From NCBI GenBank assembly GCA_003242685.1, contig QGVD01000018.1:1-53938 (forward strand): DNA of 53,938 nt, read 5' to 3'. This document shows positions 41,361 to 53,105 of the stretch, piece after piece. This DNA comes from Pseudomonadota bacterium (GTDB lineage Bacteria; Pseudomonadota; Gammaproteobacteria; Steroidobacterales; Steroidobacteraceae). The notes beneath the pieces are model-generated. The model was not told where the DNA came from. It worked only from the letters and a program-made list of their open reading frames with translations, and searched no databases. The position numbers were made by a program, and so were the translations under genes. Positions within the stretch are counted from its first letter, which is position 1, and every line of letters begins with the position of its first letter.

Positions 41361-42602
41361 ATGCTCGTGGCCCGTACTCGTGATCCCGCGGACTGCATCT
41401 TGAGCAACGGTCGCTTCGCGACGCTTGCGACGGCCGGTGGCGGGCTCGGAATCGTGGAAGACGGTGCGCTGGCGATGCGCGACGGGCGGATCCTCGCCGT
41501 CGGTCCTTCGCGCGAGATCCTGTCGCGCTTCGAAGCGCCGCAGGAGATCGATCTGAGCGGCCGCCTCGTCACACCGGGACTCGTCGACTGCCACACGCAT
41601 CTCGTGTATGCCGGATCGCGCGCAGCCGAGTTCGAGCAGCGCCTCGCCGGCAGATCCTACGCGGAGATCGCGGCGGCAGGAGGCGGCATCGGTTCCACGG
41701 TGCGCGCGACGCGCGAGGCCGACGACGCGACGCTGTTGCGCGAGTCCGGCGCGCGGCTCGCTGCGCTGATCGCGGAAGGCGTGACTCTCGTCGAGATCAA
41801 GTCCGGCTACGGGCTCGATACGCGCAACGAGCTGCGACAGCTCACCATCGCGCGGCGGCTCGCGGAGACACACGACGTCGATGTCGCGACGACGCTTCTC
41901 GCCGCTCATGCCGTGCCGCCCGAGTACCGGCAGCATCCGGATGCATACGTCGATCACCTGTGTCGCGAGACGATCCCCGAAGCGGCTTCCGCCGGTCTCG
42001 CCGATGCCGTCGATGCGTTCTGCGAGCACATCGCATTCTCCGCGGAGCAGGTGACGCGCGTGTTCGATGCCGCGCGCGCCGCGGGACTGCCCGTCAAGCT
42101 TCATGCCGACCAGCTCTCCGACTCGGGCGGAGCCCTGCTCGCGGCGCGCTTCGGCGCGCTCTCCGCCGATCATCTGGAGTACAGCAGCGAGGAAGGCGTT
42201 GCGGCGCTCGCGCGTGCGGGCACGGTCGCAGTGCTGCTGCCGGGTGCGTACTACATGCTGCGTGAAACCCGCGCGCCTCCCGTAGAGTCGCTGCGGCGGC
42301 ATCGCGTGCCGATCGCGATCGCGACCGACTGCAATCCCGGCACGTCTCCGCTCACCTCGCCGCTTCTCGCGATGAACATGGCCGCAGTGCTGTTCGGGCT
42401 CACGATCCCGGAAGTGATCGCCGGGTTCACTCGCGAGGCGGCGCGCGCGCTGGGCCGACTCGACCGCTGCGGAACGCTCGAGCCGGGCAAGCGCTGCGAT
42501 CTCGCGGTCTGGGACGTCGAGACACCAGCCGAGCTCGTCTATCGCCTCGGCCTCAATCCTCTACACGCACGCGTACGCGAGGGACGATGGCTGCCCCACT
42601 GA
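41361..42602 (+). CDS. hutI: Imidazolonepropionase
   Basis: A 413-residue zinc amidohydrolase that opens imidazolonepropionate to N-formimidoylglutamate, third step of histidine degradation. Motifs: VTPGLVDCHTHLVYAGSRAAEF with metal-binding His-x-His, EIKSGYGLDT, LLAAHAVPPEY, KLHADQLSDSGGA and IATDCNPGTSP. It is first in a five-gene hut operon; its last 16 bp overlap hutH. The start is ATG with GTAGGG upstream. Confidence 0.95.
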   Translation: MLVARTRDPADCILSNGRFATLATAGGGLGIVEDGALAMRDGRILAVGPSREILSRFEAPQEIDLSGRLVTPGLVDCHTHLVYAGSRAAEFEQRLAGRSYAEIAAAGGGIGSTVRATREADDATLLRESGARLAALIAEGVTLVEIKSGYGLDTRNELRQLTIARRLAETHDVDVATTLLAAHAVPPEYRQHPDAYVDHLCRETIPEAASAGLADAVDAFCEHIAFSAEQVTRVFDAARAAGLPVKLHADQLSDSGGALLAARFGALSADHLEYSSEEGVAALARAGTVAVLLPGAYYMLRETRAPPVESLRRHRVPIAIATDCNPGTSPLTSPLLAMNMAAVLFGLTIPEVIAGFTREAARALGRLDRCGTLEPGKRCDLAVWDVETPAELVYRLGLNPLHARVREGRWLPH

Positions 42603-44128
42603 TACTCGAGCCCGGAAAGGTGCGGCTCTCCGACTGGCGGGCGATTGCCGCGGGCCGGCCCGCGCGTCTGCATCCGCGAACGGCGGGCGCGATCGCCGCA
42701 AGCGCCGACACGGTGCAGTCCATCGTCGCGCGGGGCGCACCGGTGTACGGCATCAACACCGGATTCGGCCGGCTCGCGAGCGTGCGCATCGAGGCGGAGG
42801 ATCTCGAAACCCTTCAGCGCAATCTCGTCGTCTCGCATGCGGCCGGAGTCGGACCTGCGACCCTGGCGCCGATCGTGCGACTGATGATCGCACTCAAGCT
42901 CGCGAGCCTCGGCCATGGCGCCTCCGGCGTTCGGCCGCAGACGGTTGCGCTGCTGGAATCGCTTCTCGAGCGGGACGTTCTGCCGTACGTGCCGGAACAG
43001 GGTTCGGCAGGTGCATCGGGCGATCTCGCGCCGCTCGCGCACCTGGCGGCGACGCTCATCGGAGTCGGCGAAGCGTGGTATCGAGGCGAGCGCCTGCCGG
43101 CTGCCGTCGCGCTCGAGCGCGCAGGGCTCTCGCCCATCGTTCTCGGACCGAAGGAAGGACTCGCCCTCCTCAACGGCACGCAGTTCTCCACGGCGCAGGC
43201 GCTGTACGGTCTGTTCGCGATCGAGACCGTGTTCGCTGCGGCGCTCGTCACCGGCGCGCTGTCGACCGATGCTGCGAAGGGTTCCAGTACGCCGTTCGAC
43301 GCGCGCATTCATGCGCTGCGCGGTCATCGGGGGCAGCGAGACGTTGCCGCCGCTCTCGCGCGACTCCTCGAAGGCAGCCGCATCCGCGAGTCGCATCTCG
43401 ACTGCGGGAAGGTTCAGGATCCCTACTGCCTGCGCTGTCAGCCGCAGGTGATGGGCGCGGTGCTCGATCTCATGCGGCAAGCCGCGTCCACACTCGTGAC
43501 CGAAGCGAACGGCGTCTCGGACAACCCGCTCGTCTTCGCCGACACGGGCGAGGCGCTTTCGGGCGGCAACTTCCACGCGCAGCCCGTCGCCTTCGCTGCC
43601 GACATGCTGGCGATGGCCGTGTGCGAGATCGGCTCGCTCTCCGAGCGGCGCATCGCGATGCTGATCGACCCGGCGCTCTCGGGACTCCCGGCGTTTCTCA
43701 CTCGCGAACCGGGACTCAACTCCGGTTTCATGATTCCCCAGGTGACAGCCGCCGCGCTCGTCTCGGAGAACAAGCAGCGCGCCTTTCCGGCGAGCGTCGA
43801 CTCCATTCCGACGTCGGCGAACCAGGAAGACCACGTCTCGATGGCGGCGCATGGTGCGCGGCGGCTCGCGGCGATGGCGGAGAACGCCGTGCAGATCGTG
43901 GCGATCGAGCTGCTCGTCGCCGCTCAGGGCTGCGACCTGCACGCACCGATGCGCTCCAGCGCAGCGCTCGAAGCCGTGCGCGCGCGTCTGCGCGAAGTGG
44001 TGCCGACGCTCGGCCACGACCGTTTCCTCGCCCCCGACATCGCGGCGGCAGCGCAGCTCGTGCGCAGCGGCGCGCTTCGGGAAGCGGTCGCACCAGTCGA
44101 GCTGCCAGGTGTGGAGCCCCTGACATGA
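42587..44128 (+). CDS. hutH: Histidine ammonia-lyase
   Basis: A 513-residue lyase converting histidine to urocanate. The MIO prosthetic group forms from Ala143-Ser144-Gly145 in QGSAGASGDLAPLAH. Other signatures: YGINTGFGRLA, CLRCQPQVMGA, LSGGNFHAQPVA and SANQEDHVSM. Normal length. It overlaps hutI by 16 bp and hutG by 4 bp, so the operon is tightly coupled. Confidence 0.96.
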   Translation: MAAPLILEPGKVRLSDWRAIAAGRPARLHPRTAGAIAASADTVQSIVARGAPVYGINTGFGRLASVRIEAEDLETLQRNLVVSHAAGVGPATLAPIVRLMIALKLASLGHGASGVRPQTVALLESLLERDVLPYVPEQGSAGASGDLAPLAHLAATLIGVGEAWYRGERLPAAVALERAGLSPIVLGPKEGLALLNGTQFSTAQALYGLFAIETVFAAALVTGALSTDAAKGSSTPFDARIHALRGHRGQRDVAAALARLLEGSRIRESHLDCGKVQDPYCLRCQPQVMGAVLDLMRQAASTLVTEANGVSDNPLVFADTGEALSGGNFHAQPVAFAADMLAMAVCEIGSLSERRIAMLIDPALSGLPAFLTREPGLNSGFMIPQVTAAALVSENKQRAFPASVDSIPTSANQEDHVSMAAHGARRLAAMAENAVQIVAIELLVAAQGCDLHAPMRSSAALEAVRARLREVVPTLGHDRFLAPDIAAAAQLVRSGALREAVAPVELPGVEPLT

Positions 44129-44960
44129 GCAGCGAGCCTCGGTGGCTTCAGGTGACACGCGGCGACGCGCCGCTGCTCCTCAGCCTGCCGCACACCGGAA
44201 CGGACATCCCGCACGAGGTCAGCGCCGGGCTGCGCTCGGCGACGCTCGCACGCGTCGACACCGACTGCTGGGTCGAGAGGCTCTACGACTTCGCGCCCGA
44301 GCTCGGCGTGACGGTCGTGCGCACGCTCCTCTCACGCACCGTGATCGACGTCAATCGCGATCCGAGCGGCGCATCGCTCTACCCGGGTCAGACGACGACG
44401 GGGTTGTGCCCGACCGAGACGTTCGACGGCGAGCCGCTGTATCTCCCGGGTGCCGAGCCGAACGACGACGAGATCGCGCGAAGACGCAGGGAGTACTTCG
44501 AACCGTATCACGAAGCGCTGCGGGCCGAGATCGAGCGGCTGCGCGCGCAGCACGAGCGCATCGTCGTCTACGACGGTCACTCGATCCGGTCTGTGATCCC
44601 GCGGCTCTTCGAAGGCCGCCTGCCCGACTGCAACATCGGCACCTTCGACGGACGGAGCTGCGATCCGGAGATCACGCGACTCGTCGAAGATTGCTGCGAC
44701 CGCTCGCCGTTCACGCGCGTCACGAACGGCCGCTTCAAGGGCGGCTGGATCACGCGGCACTACGGCCGGCCGCAGGAAGGCGTTCACGCGCTGCAGATGG
44801 AGCTTGCACGCGCGAGCTACATGGCCGAAACCGACGATCAGCCTTTCGGGCCGTACGATCCCGCGCGTGCCGAGCCGATGCGCCGGCTGCTGCGCGAGAT
44901 CTTCACGGCGCTGCTCGACTGGGCTCGACGCACGGAACGCAGAACCGACAGGAACCGGAC

Positions 44961-44970
<10 letters not shown>
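44125..44970 (+). CDS. hutG: N-formylglutamate deformylase
   Basis: A 281-residue zinc hydrolase giving glutamate and formate, the last step of the five-step route. Family marks: LLLSLPHTGTDIP, VDTDCWVERLYDF, VIDVNRDPSGASLYPGQ, VVYDGHSIRS and the closing VHALQMELARASYM. It starts inside the hutH stop (ATGA) and its end overlaps the start of hutU by 10 bp. Confidence 0.94.
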
Positions 44971-48009
<3,039 letters not shown>

Positions 48010-48037
48010 GCGTGCGGCGCGACCGGGCGGCTCACCA

Positions 48038-49345
48038 TCACTGCAGATGGCGCGTGACCAGCGCGGCGACGCGCACGGCCTCGGTCACGCGCTCGTGCAC
48101 GTTCTTGTCGAGGGGATCGGGAACGAGCTCCTCGCCTCCGGCGAGCTCGGCCAGCGTCTCCGCAGCGGCCATGAGCATCGCATCCGAGAAATGCTTCGTG
48201 CGCGCACTGAGCGCACCCTTGAACAGCCCCGGAAAGGCGAGAACGTTGTTGATGCCGCGGCCGTCGGCCGCGAAGGCAGCACCGCGCTGCATCGCGACGA
48301 CCGGATCGATCTCCGGATCGGGATTCGAGAGCGCAAGGATGATCTGCCCGGGTCGCACCCAGTCCGGATTGATGAGTCCCTTCACGCCCGTCGTGGCGAC
48401 GACGATGTCCGCCTGCGCCATTATTTCCTCGACGCTCGCGCCCTCGCCGCCCATCGCGCGCAGTCTCTCGATCGCGCGCGGATCGCGGTCGGCGCCCAGC
48501 ACGCGCCCGACGCCGTAGGCACGCAGCAGCCGCACGATGCCGGTGCCTGCAGCGCCGAGGCCGATCTGACCGATCGTCGCTCCGCGAAGCGCGCGCCCGG
48601 TGCGCGTCGCCGCACTGATGAGCGCAGCGAGCGTGACGACCGCCGTACCGTGCTGATCGTCGTGGAGAACGGGCTTGTCGAGCCGCTCGCGCAGGCGCGC
48701 TTCGATCTCGAAGCACTCGGGTGCGGCGATGTCCTCGAGCTGGATCGCACCGAAGGAGGCCTCGATGGCACAGATCGCCTCCACCACGCGATCGGGGTCC
48801 GCTTCATTGAGCAGGATGGGCACACCCGTGATGCCGACGAGCTCGGCGAACAGCGCGGCCTTGCCTTCCATCACCGGCAGCCCCGCGAGCGCGCCGATGC
48901 GGCCGAGCCCCAGGATCGCGGTTCCGTTCGTGACGATCGCCACGGTGTTGTCGATGGCCGTGTATTCGTGGACCTTCTCCGGATCGGCAGCGATCGCGAG
49001 GCACACGCGCGCGACGCCCGGTGTGTAGATGTCGCGCAGCACCTGCTGAGTGTTGATCGGGATGCTCGCCACGGAGCGGATCTTGCCGCCGCGGTGACGG
49101 TTGAAGACGCGGTCCGACTTGCCGATGAAGCGCGCAGTGGGAAGCTGGTCGATGCGCTCGTAGAGGCCGCGGTTCGCCTCCTCGTCCATCTCCAGGGTGA
49201 TCTCCCAGAGGGTTCTGCCCTTCTCGCGCCGGATGGCGTTGATGTGCTCGATGATGAGCCCGTGGTCGGCGATCACCTGCAGCACACGCGCCAGGCTCCC
49301 CGGCTGATGAACGGTTTCGACGATGAGTATCTCGGGAATCTTCAT
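48038..49345 (-). CDS. Malic enzyme with N-terminal ACT domain
   Basis: A 435-residue NAD(P)-dependent malate dehydrogenase (decarboxylating). An ACT domain is at residues 1-80 (ILIVETVHQPGSLARVLQVI). The malic core follows: RDIYTPGVARVC with the active Tyr, PVMEGKAALF with the Lys, IQLEDIAAPECFEIE and LHDDQHGTAV as metal ligands, and IGQIGLGAAGTGIVRLL for the cofactor. It oxidises malate to pyruvate and CO2. ACT domains bind amino acids, so allosteric control is likely; that is inference. Convergent with the hut operon. Confidence 0.92.
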   Translation of the reverse strand: MKIPEILIVETVHQPGSLARVLQVIADHGLIIEHINAIRREKGRTLWEITLEMDEEANRGLYERIDQLPTARFIGKSDRVFNRHRGGKIRSVASIPINTQQVLRDIYTPGVARVCLAIAADPEKVHEYTAIDNTVAIVTNGTAILGLGRIGALAGLPVMEGKAALFAELVGITGVPILLNEADPDRVVEAICAIEASFGAIQLEDIAAPECFEIEARLRERLDKPVLHDDQHGTAVVTLAALISAATRTGRALRGATIGQIGLGAAGTGIVRLLRAYGVGRVLGADRDPRAIERLRAMGGEGASVEEIMAQADIVVATTGVKGLINPDWVRPGQIILALSNPDPEIDPVVAMQRGAAFAADGRGINNVLAFPGLFKGALSARTKHFSDAMLMAAAETLAELAGGEELVPDPLDKNVHERVTEAVRVAALVTRHLQ

Positions 49346-49410
49346 GGGGATGAATCGATCCGGGCCGCCACGACCGTACGGCCCTGAGTCTCAAGCAAAC
49401 GGTACGAATC

Positions 49411-50328
49411 TCAACTGAAGCGATGCCCTCGGGAGAAGCGGACGGCCTCTTCGAACACGATTGCATGCAGCTCCGCCGTCCGCCGTGCCGTGGCGGCGTA
49501 TCCTCCGGCGAGCGTCAGCACGAGCGGCAGGCCACGCTCGCGCACCGCGCGGATGACGTACCGGTCGCGGGCGCGCACGCCCTCCTCGGAGAGAAGGAGT
49601 CTGCCATAACGGTCGCCCCGTGCGACGTCCACGCCGGCCAGGTAGAACACCAGCTCGCAGCGGAACCCGTCGAGAATGCGGGGCAGCTCGGAGCGTAGCG
49701 CATCGAGGTACCGGATGTCGTCGGTGCCGTCGGGAAGTGCAATATCGAGCGTCGAGCGCATCTTGACGGCCGGATAGTTGGTGGCTCCATGCATCGAGAA
49801 CGTGAACACCGACGGATCACCCTCGAAGATCGCGGCGGTGCCGTTGCCCTGATGCACGTCGAGGTCCACCACCAGCGCCCTCTCGATGGCGCCCTGCGCC
49901 TGCAGCGCGCGGATGGCGATGGCGACATCGTTGAGCAGGCAGAATCCCTCACCCCGGTCGGCGAACGCGTGGTGCGTTCCGCCGGCGAGGTTCCCGCTGA
50001 GCCCCACTTCGAGTGCCCGGCATGCGGCATCCAGGGTGCCCTGCGCAGCGAGCCGGGAACGGCGGTACAGCGCCGGCGACCACGGAACGCCGAGGCGACG
50101 CTGCTCGTTCGCGGACAGCCCGCCCGTTTCGAGCTTCTCGAGGTACTCCGCCGTGTGCACCCGCTCGAGGTGCGCCCGATCGATCTCGGCAGGCACGAGC
50201 ACCACATCGCCCGGAGCGATCACGCCGCGCTCGACGAGGATCTCGCGCACGAGCGTGTACTTGGCCATGGGAAACGGATGTCCCTCGGGCAGCGGCACGA
50301 AATAGTCGGGATGATGGCTGACCTGCAT
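49411..50328 (-). CDS. Histone-deacetylase-family hydrolase
   Basis: A 305-residue zinc amidohydrolase of the HDAC/acetylpolyamine hydrolase superfamily. Motifs: GGTHHAFADRGEGFCLLND with paired His, VVDLDVHQGNGTAAIF with the zinc Asp and His, and LAGVDVARGDRYGRL with the second zinc Asp. It resembles the class IV (HDAC11-like) bacterial group. Substrates of bacterial members are mostly unknown. No signal peptide; likely cytoplasmic. Confidence 0.88.
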   Translation of the reverse strand: MQVSHHPDYFVPLPEGHPFPMAKYTLVREILVERGVIAPGDVVLVPAEIDRAHLERVHTAEYLEKLETGGLSANEQRRLGVPWSPALYRRSRLAAQGTLDAACRALEVGLSGNLAGGTHHAFADRGEGFCLLNDVAIAIRALQAQGAIERALVVDLDVHQGNGTAAIFEGDPSVFTFSMHGATNYPAVKMRSTLDIALPDGTDDIRYLDALRSELPRILDGFRCELVFYLAGVDVARGDRYGRLLLSEEGVRARDRYVIRAVRERGLPLVLTLAGGYAATARRTAELHAIVFEEAVRFSRGHRFS

Positions 50329-50507
50329 GGATGACGATGCACGGGCACCGGACGGTGCCGTCCGGCATGAGGCAATGATCGCGGCGGAGAGCTGCCGTCC
50401 GTCAAGTCATGCACGTCACACCGACGGAGGAGACGGCGAATGCGGTCCGCTGCCCGCGCCTTCCGGTCTATCATTGGCCAGGGACTGGAACGCGGGAGCT
50501 CTCACCC

Positions 50508-51710
50508 GTGACCGCTTCTTCCACCGGATCTGCTTCGCAGGATCGCGCGCCCGAGCTCGATCCGCTCGATCTGTACGGCGTGCGCAACATGCTCTCGGAC
50601 GACGAGCGCATGGTCCAGGACTCCGTCGCGCGCTTCGTCGACGAGCAGGTGCTGCCCATCATCCAGCGCTGCTTCGAGGAGCATCGCTTTCCACGTGAGC
50701 TCGTGCCGGAGCTCGCGGCGCTCGGGCTCCTGGGATGCTCGCTGGAAGGCTACGGCTGCGCCGGGCTCAACGGCGTGAGCTACGGGCTCATCTGCCAGGA
50801 GCTCGAGCGCGGTGACTCGGGCCTGCGCAGCTTCGTCTCCGTGCAGACGTCCCTCTGCATGTATCCCATCCACCGCTTCGGTTCCGAAGAGCAGAAGCAG
50901 CGCTTCCTGCCGCGCATGGCGCGCGGCGAGCTGATCGGCTGCTTCGGCCTGACCGAGCCGCACGGCGGCTCCGATCCCGCGAACATGCGCACGCATGCGC
51001 GGCGCAGAGGTCGAGACTGGGTCCTTTCCGGCTCGAAAATGTGGATCACGAACGGCACGATCGCCGACGTCGCCGTCGTGTGGGCGAGGACCGACGAAGG
51101 CATCCGGGGCTTTCTCGTCGAGAAGGGATGGAAGGGCTTCGAGGCGCGCGAGATCGAGCGCAAGTTCTCCCTGCGCGCTTCGATCACCGCCGCGCTCTTC
51201 TTCGACGAGGTCGTCGTGCCCGAGGAGAACGTGCTGCCCGAGGCGCTGGGGCTCAAGGCGCCGCTGTCATGTCTGACGCAGGCACGCTACGGCATCACGT
51301 GGGGCGTCATCGGCGCGGCGCAGGCCTGTCTCGCGCAGGTGCTCGACTACACGAAGACCCGCGTGCTCTTCGGCAGGCCACTCGCGCAGACCCAGGCCAT
51401 CCAGATCCGCCTCGCCGACATGGCGCGGCGGATCACGACGGCGCAGCTCCTGTCGCTGCAGCTCGGGCGGATGAAGGACCGCGGCGAGATGACGCCCGTG
51501 CACGTCTCGCTCGCGAAGTGGAACAACTGCCGCATGGCGCTCGACGTCGCACGCGACTGCCGCGACATGCTGGGCGGCGCGGGCATCTCCGCCGAGTACG
51601 TGCCGATCCGGCACATGCTCAACCTCGAGAGCGTCATCACCTACGAAGGCACCGAAACCATCCACCAGCTCGCGGTGGGCCGCGCGCTCACCGGCTTCAA
51701 CGCGTACTGA
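50508..51710 (+). CDS. Glutaryl-CoA dehydrogenase-like acyl-CoA dehydrogenase
   Basis: A 400-residue flavoprotein of the acyl-CoA dehydrogenase family. The pattern of GLEGYGCAG-type proteins is seen (LEGYGCAGLNGVSYGL), with LRSFVSVQTSL containing the glutaryl-carboxylate contacts Arg and Ser, CFGLTEPHGGSDP, and catalytic Glu in ITYEGTETIHQLAVGRA. This fits glutaryl-CoA dehydrogenase of lysine/tryptophan breakdown, which oxidises and decarboxylates to crotonyl-CoA. I use the GTG at 50508 after GGGAG; an ATG at 50409 adds 33 poorly conserved residues. Confidence 0.88.
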   Translation: MTASSTGSASQDRAPELDPLDLYGVRNMLSDDERMVQDSVARFVDEQVLPIIQRCFEEHRFPRELVPELAALGLLGCSLEGYGCAGLNGVSYGLICQELERGDSGLRSFVSVQTSLCMYPIHRFGSEEQKQRFLPRMARGELIGCFGLTEPHGGSDPANMRTHARRRGRDWVLSGSKMWITNGTIADVAVVWARTDEGIRGFLVEKGWKGFEAREIERKFSLRASITAALFFDEVVVPEENVLPEALGLKAPLSCLTQARYGITWGVIGAAQACLAQVLDYTKTRVLFGRPLAQTQAIQIRLADMARRITTAQLLSLQLGRMKDRGEMTPVHVSLAKWNNCRMALDVARDCRDMLGGAGISAEYVPIRHMLNLESVITYEGTETIHQLAVGRALTGFNAY

Positions 51711-52404
51711 CCCCCTCGCACCGCCCGCGGCCGTGACGCCTGCCGGCGGCCACACGATGCCGAGCGACAGCAGCACGGCGAGCGCGAGCCAGTTGGCGAT
51801 GAGCTCACGCCGGCGCAGAAACAGCAGTCGCGCGCGAGAGAGTCTGATCGGAAATGGAGAGGGTCCCGTTCCTCGACGCTCGAGCGTCTGCGCGCTGAAC
51901 TCGCTCGGCGCCGCCCCCGATGCGCGATGGCGTCTTCTCATCGCTCGTCTCCCGTGCTGCTTCACACGGGGACATTGGGCGCTCCGATCGGGCCGGACGG
52001 GCGGGCGGAATCATGGCGCGGCGCCGATCAATTCTGGCGAATTGTGGCAATGTCCAGTCGCCCTGTGCGATCCCTTCCGGGAAACGGAGACGCGTCCGGT
52101 ATCTCCGAGCGAACGTCAGAACTGCGAACGGAAGTGGGCCAGTCCGCCGCTTACGCACTTGTCCGTAACGTCAATCCGTATCCAGCGATGTCTACTGGTA
52201 CCACGCGGAGGGCCCCTCGCCGCACGTTGAGGAACGCGATGGACAGCCGTATGAAGTGCGACTGACAGATCCGAAAGCCGAATGGATATCGATTCCGTTC
52301 GCGCTGTCTCCGTCCCCTCAGTCCATTTCGGACTGCGCGTCCCGCTGATGACACGGGTCCAGCGCGCAGGTGCGGCCCGCTGACCGGGCTGTAAACTGTG
52401 GCGC
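51711..52404. other. 0.7-kb region without a clear gene
   Basis: No frame on either strand carries a recognisable protein with a start and ribosome binding site. G+C falls visibly (about 55-58% in 52080-52320). One frame is open from 52169 to 52348 with protein-like composition (VYWYHAEGPSPHVEE...) but no start codon near its head, so it may be a decayed gene end. On the minus strand near 51760-51800 there is a hydrophobic stretch (LIANWLALAVLLSLGIVWPP) in a frame that runs on antisense to the dehydrogenase gene. The region also holds the upstream sequence of pdsR. Confidence 0.4.
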
Positions 52405-53094
52405 ATGAAAAAGCTCATCGCGATCGTCGAGGACGAGCCGGCCATCCGGGACAACTACGCCGCGGCGTTCATGCGCGAGGGCTACGCGGTGCGCACTTAC
52501 GGCAACCGGCGCGAGGCGCTCGCGGCCTTCTCGAGCCGTCTGCCGGATCTCGCGGTGATCGACATCTCGCTCGAGGACGAGCCGGAAGGGGGCTTCGAGC
52601 TGTGCCGCGAGCTGCGGACGATGTCGCCCGAGCTGCCGATCATCTTTCTCACCGCGCGTGACAGCGAGCTCGATGCCGTCTCGGGCCTGAGGCTCGGCGC
52701 CGACGACTTCCTGACCAAGGACATCAGCCTCGCCCATCTGCTCGCGCGCGTGAACGCGCTCTTCCGCCGCGTCGACGCGCTGCGCCGGCCGCGCGAGGAC
52801 GAGCAGATCCTGCGCCGCGGGCCGCTCACGCTCGATGCCGAGCGCATGCAGGTGCAGTGGGACGGAAAGGTCGTCCCGCTGTCGCTCACCGAGTTCTGGA
52901 TCGTGCACGCGCTCGCGCGTCATCCCGGTCACGTGAAGAACCGGCAGCAGCTCATGGACGCGGCGAACGTCGTGCTCGACGACAGCACCATCACGTCGCA
53001 CATCAAGCGCATCCGCCGCAAGTTCCAGGCGGTCGACCCGAAGTTCGACGCCATCCAGACGGTATACGGGATGGGCTACCGGTGGATGGAGTGA
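52405..53094 (+). CDS. pdsR: Dedicated-sortase-system response regulator (PdsR-like, OmpR family)
   Basis: A 229-residue OmpR/PhoB-type regulator. The receiver has the acidic pair in VEDEPAI, phospho-acceptor Asp in LAVIDISL, and Lys in FLTKDIS; a winged-helix DNA-binding domain covers residues 135-229 (LTLDAERMQVQW, LTEFWIVHALARHPGHVKN, DDSTITSHIKRIRRKFQ). The text, especially EGGFELCREL and the DNA-recognition helix, follows the 'proteobacterial dedicated sortase system response regulator' family closely. A TAAACT hexamer 7 bp before the ATG and no Shine-Dalgarno suggest a leaderless message. The partner kinase starts 11 bp on. Confidence 0.85.
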   Translation: MKKLIAIVEDEPAIRDNYAAAFMREGYAVRTYGNRREALAAFSSRLPDLAVIDISLEDEPEGGFELCRELRTMSPELPIIFLTARDSELDAVSGLRLGADDFLTKDISLAHLLARVNALFRRVDALRRPREDEQILRRGPLTLDAERMQVQWDGKVVPLSLTEFWIVHALARHPGHVKNRQQLMDAANVVLDDSTITSHIKRIRRKFQAVDPKFDAIQTVYGMGYRWME

Positions 53095-53105
53095 AGCGCT
53101 GACCC

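Noticed and set aside
51733..52230. A 165-codon + frame after the acyl-CoA dehydrogenase
   Set aside because: Composition is random-looking (Ser/Arg/Pro), with no ribosome binding site and no domain pattern.
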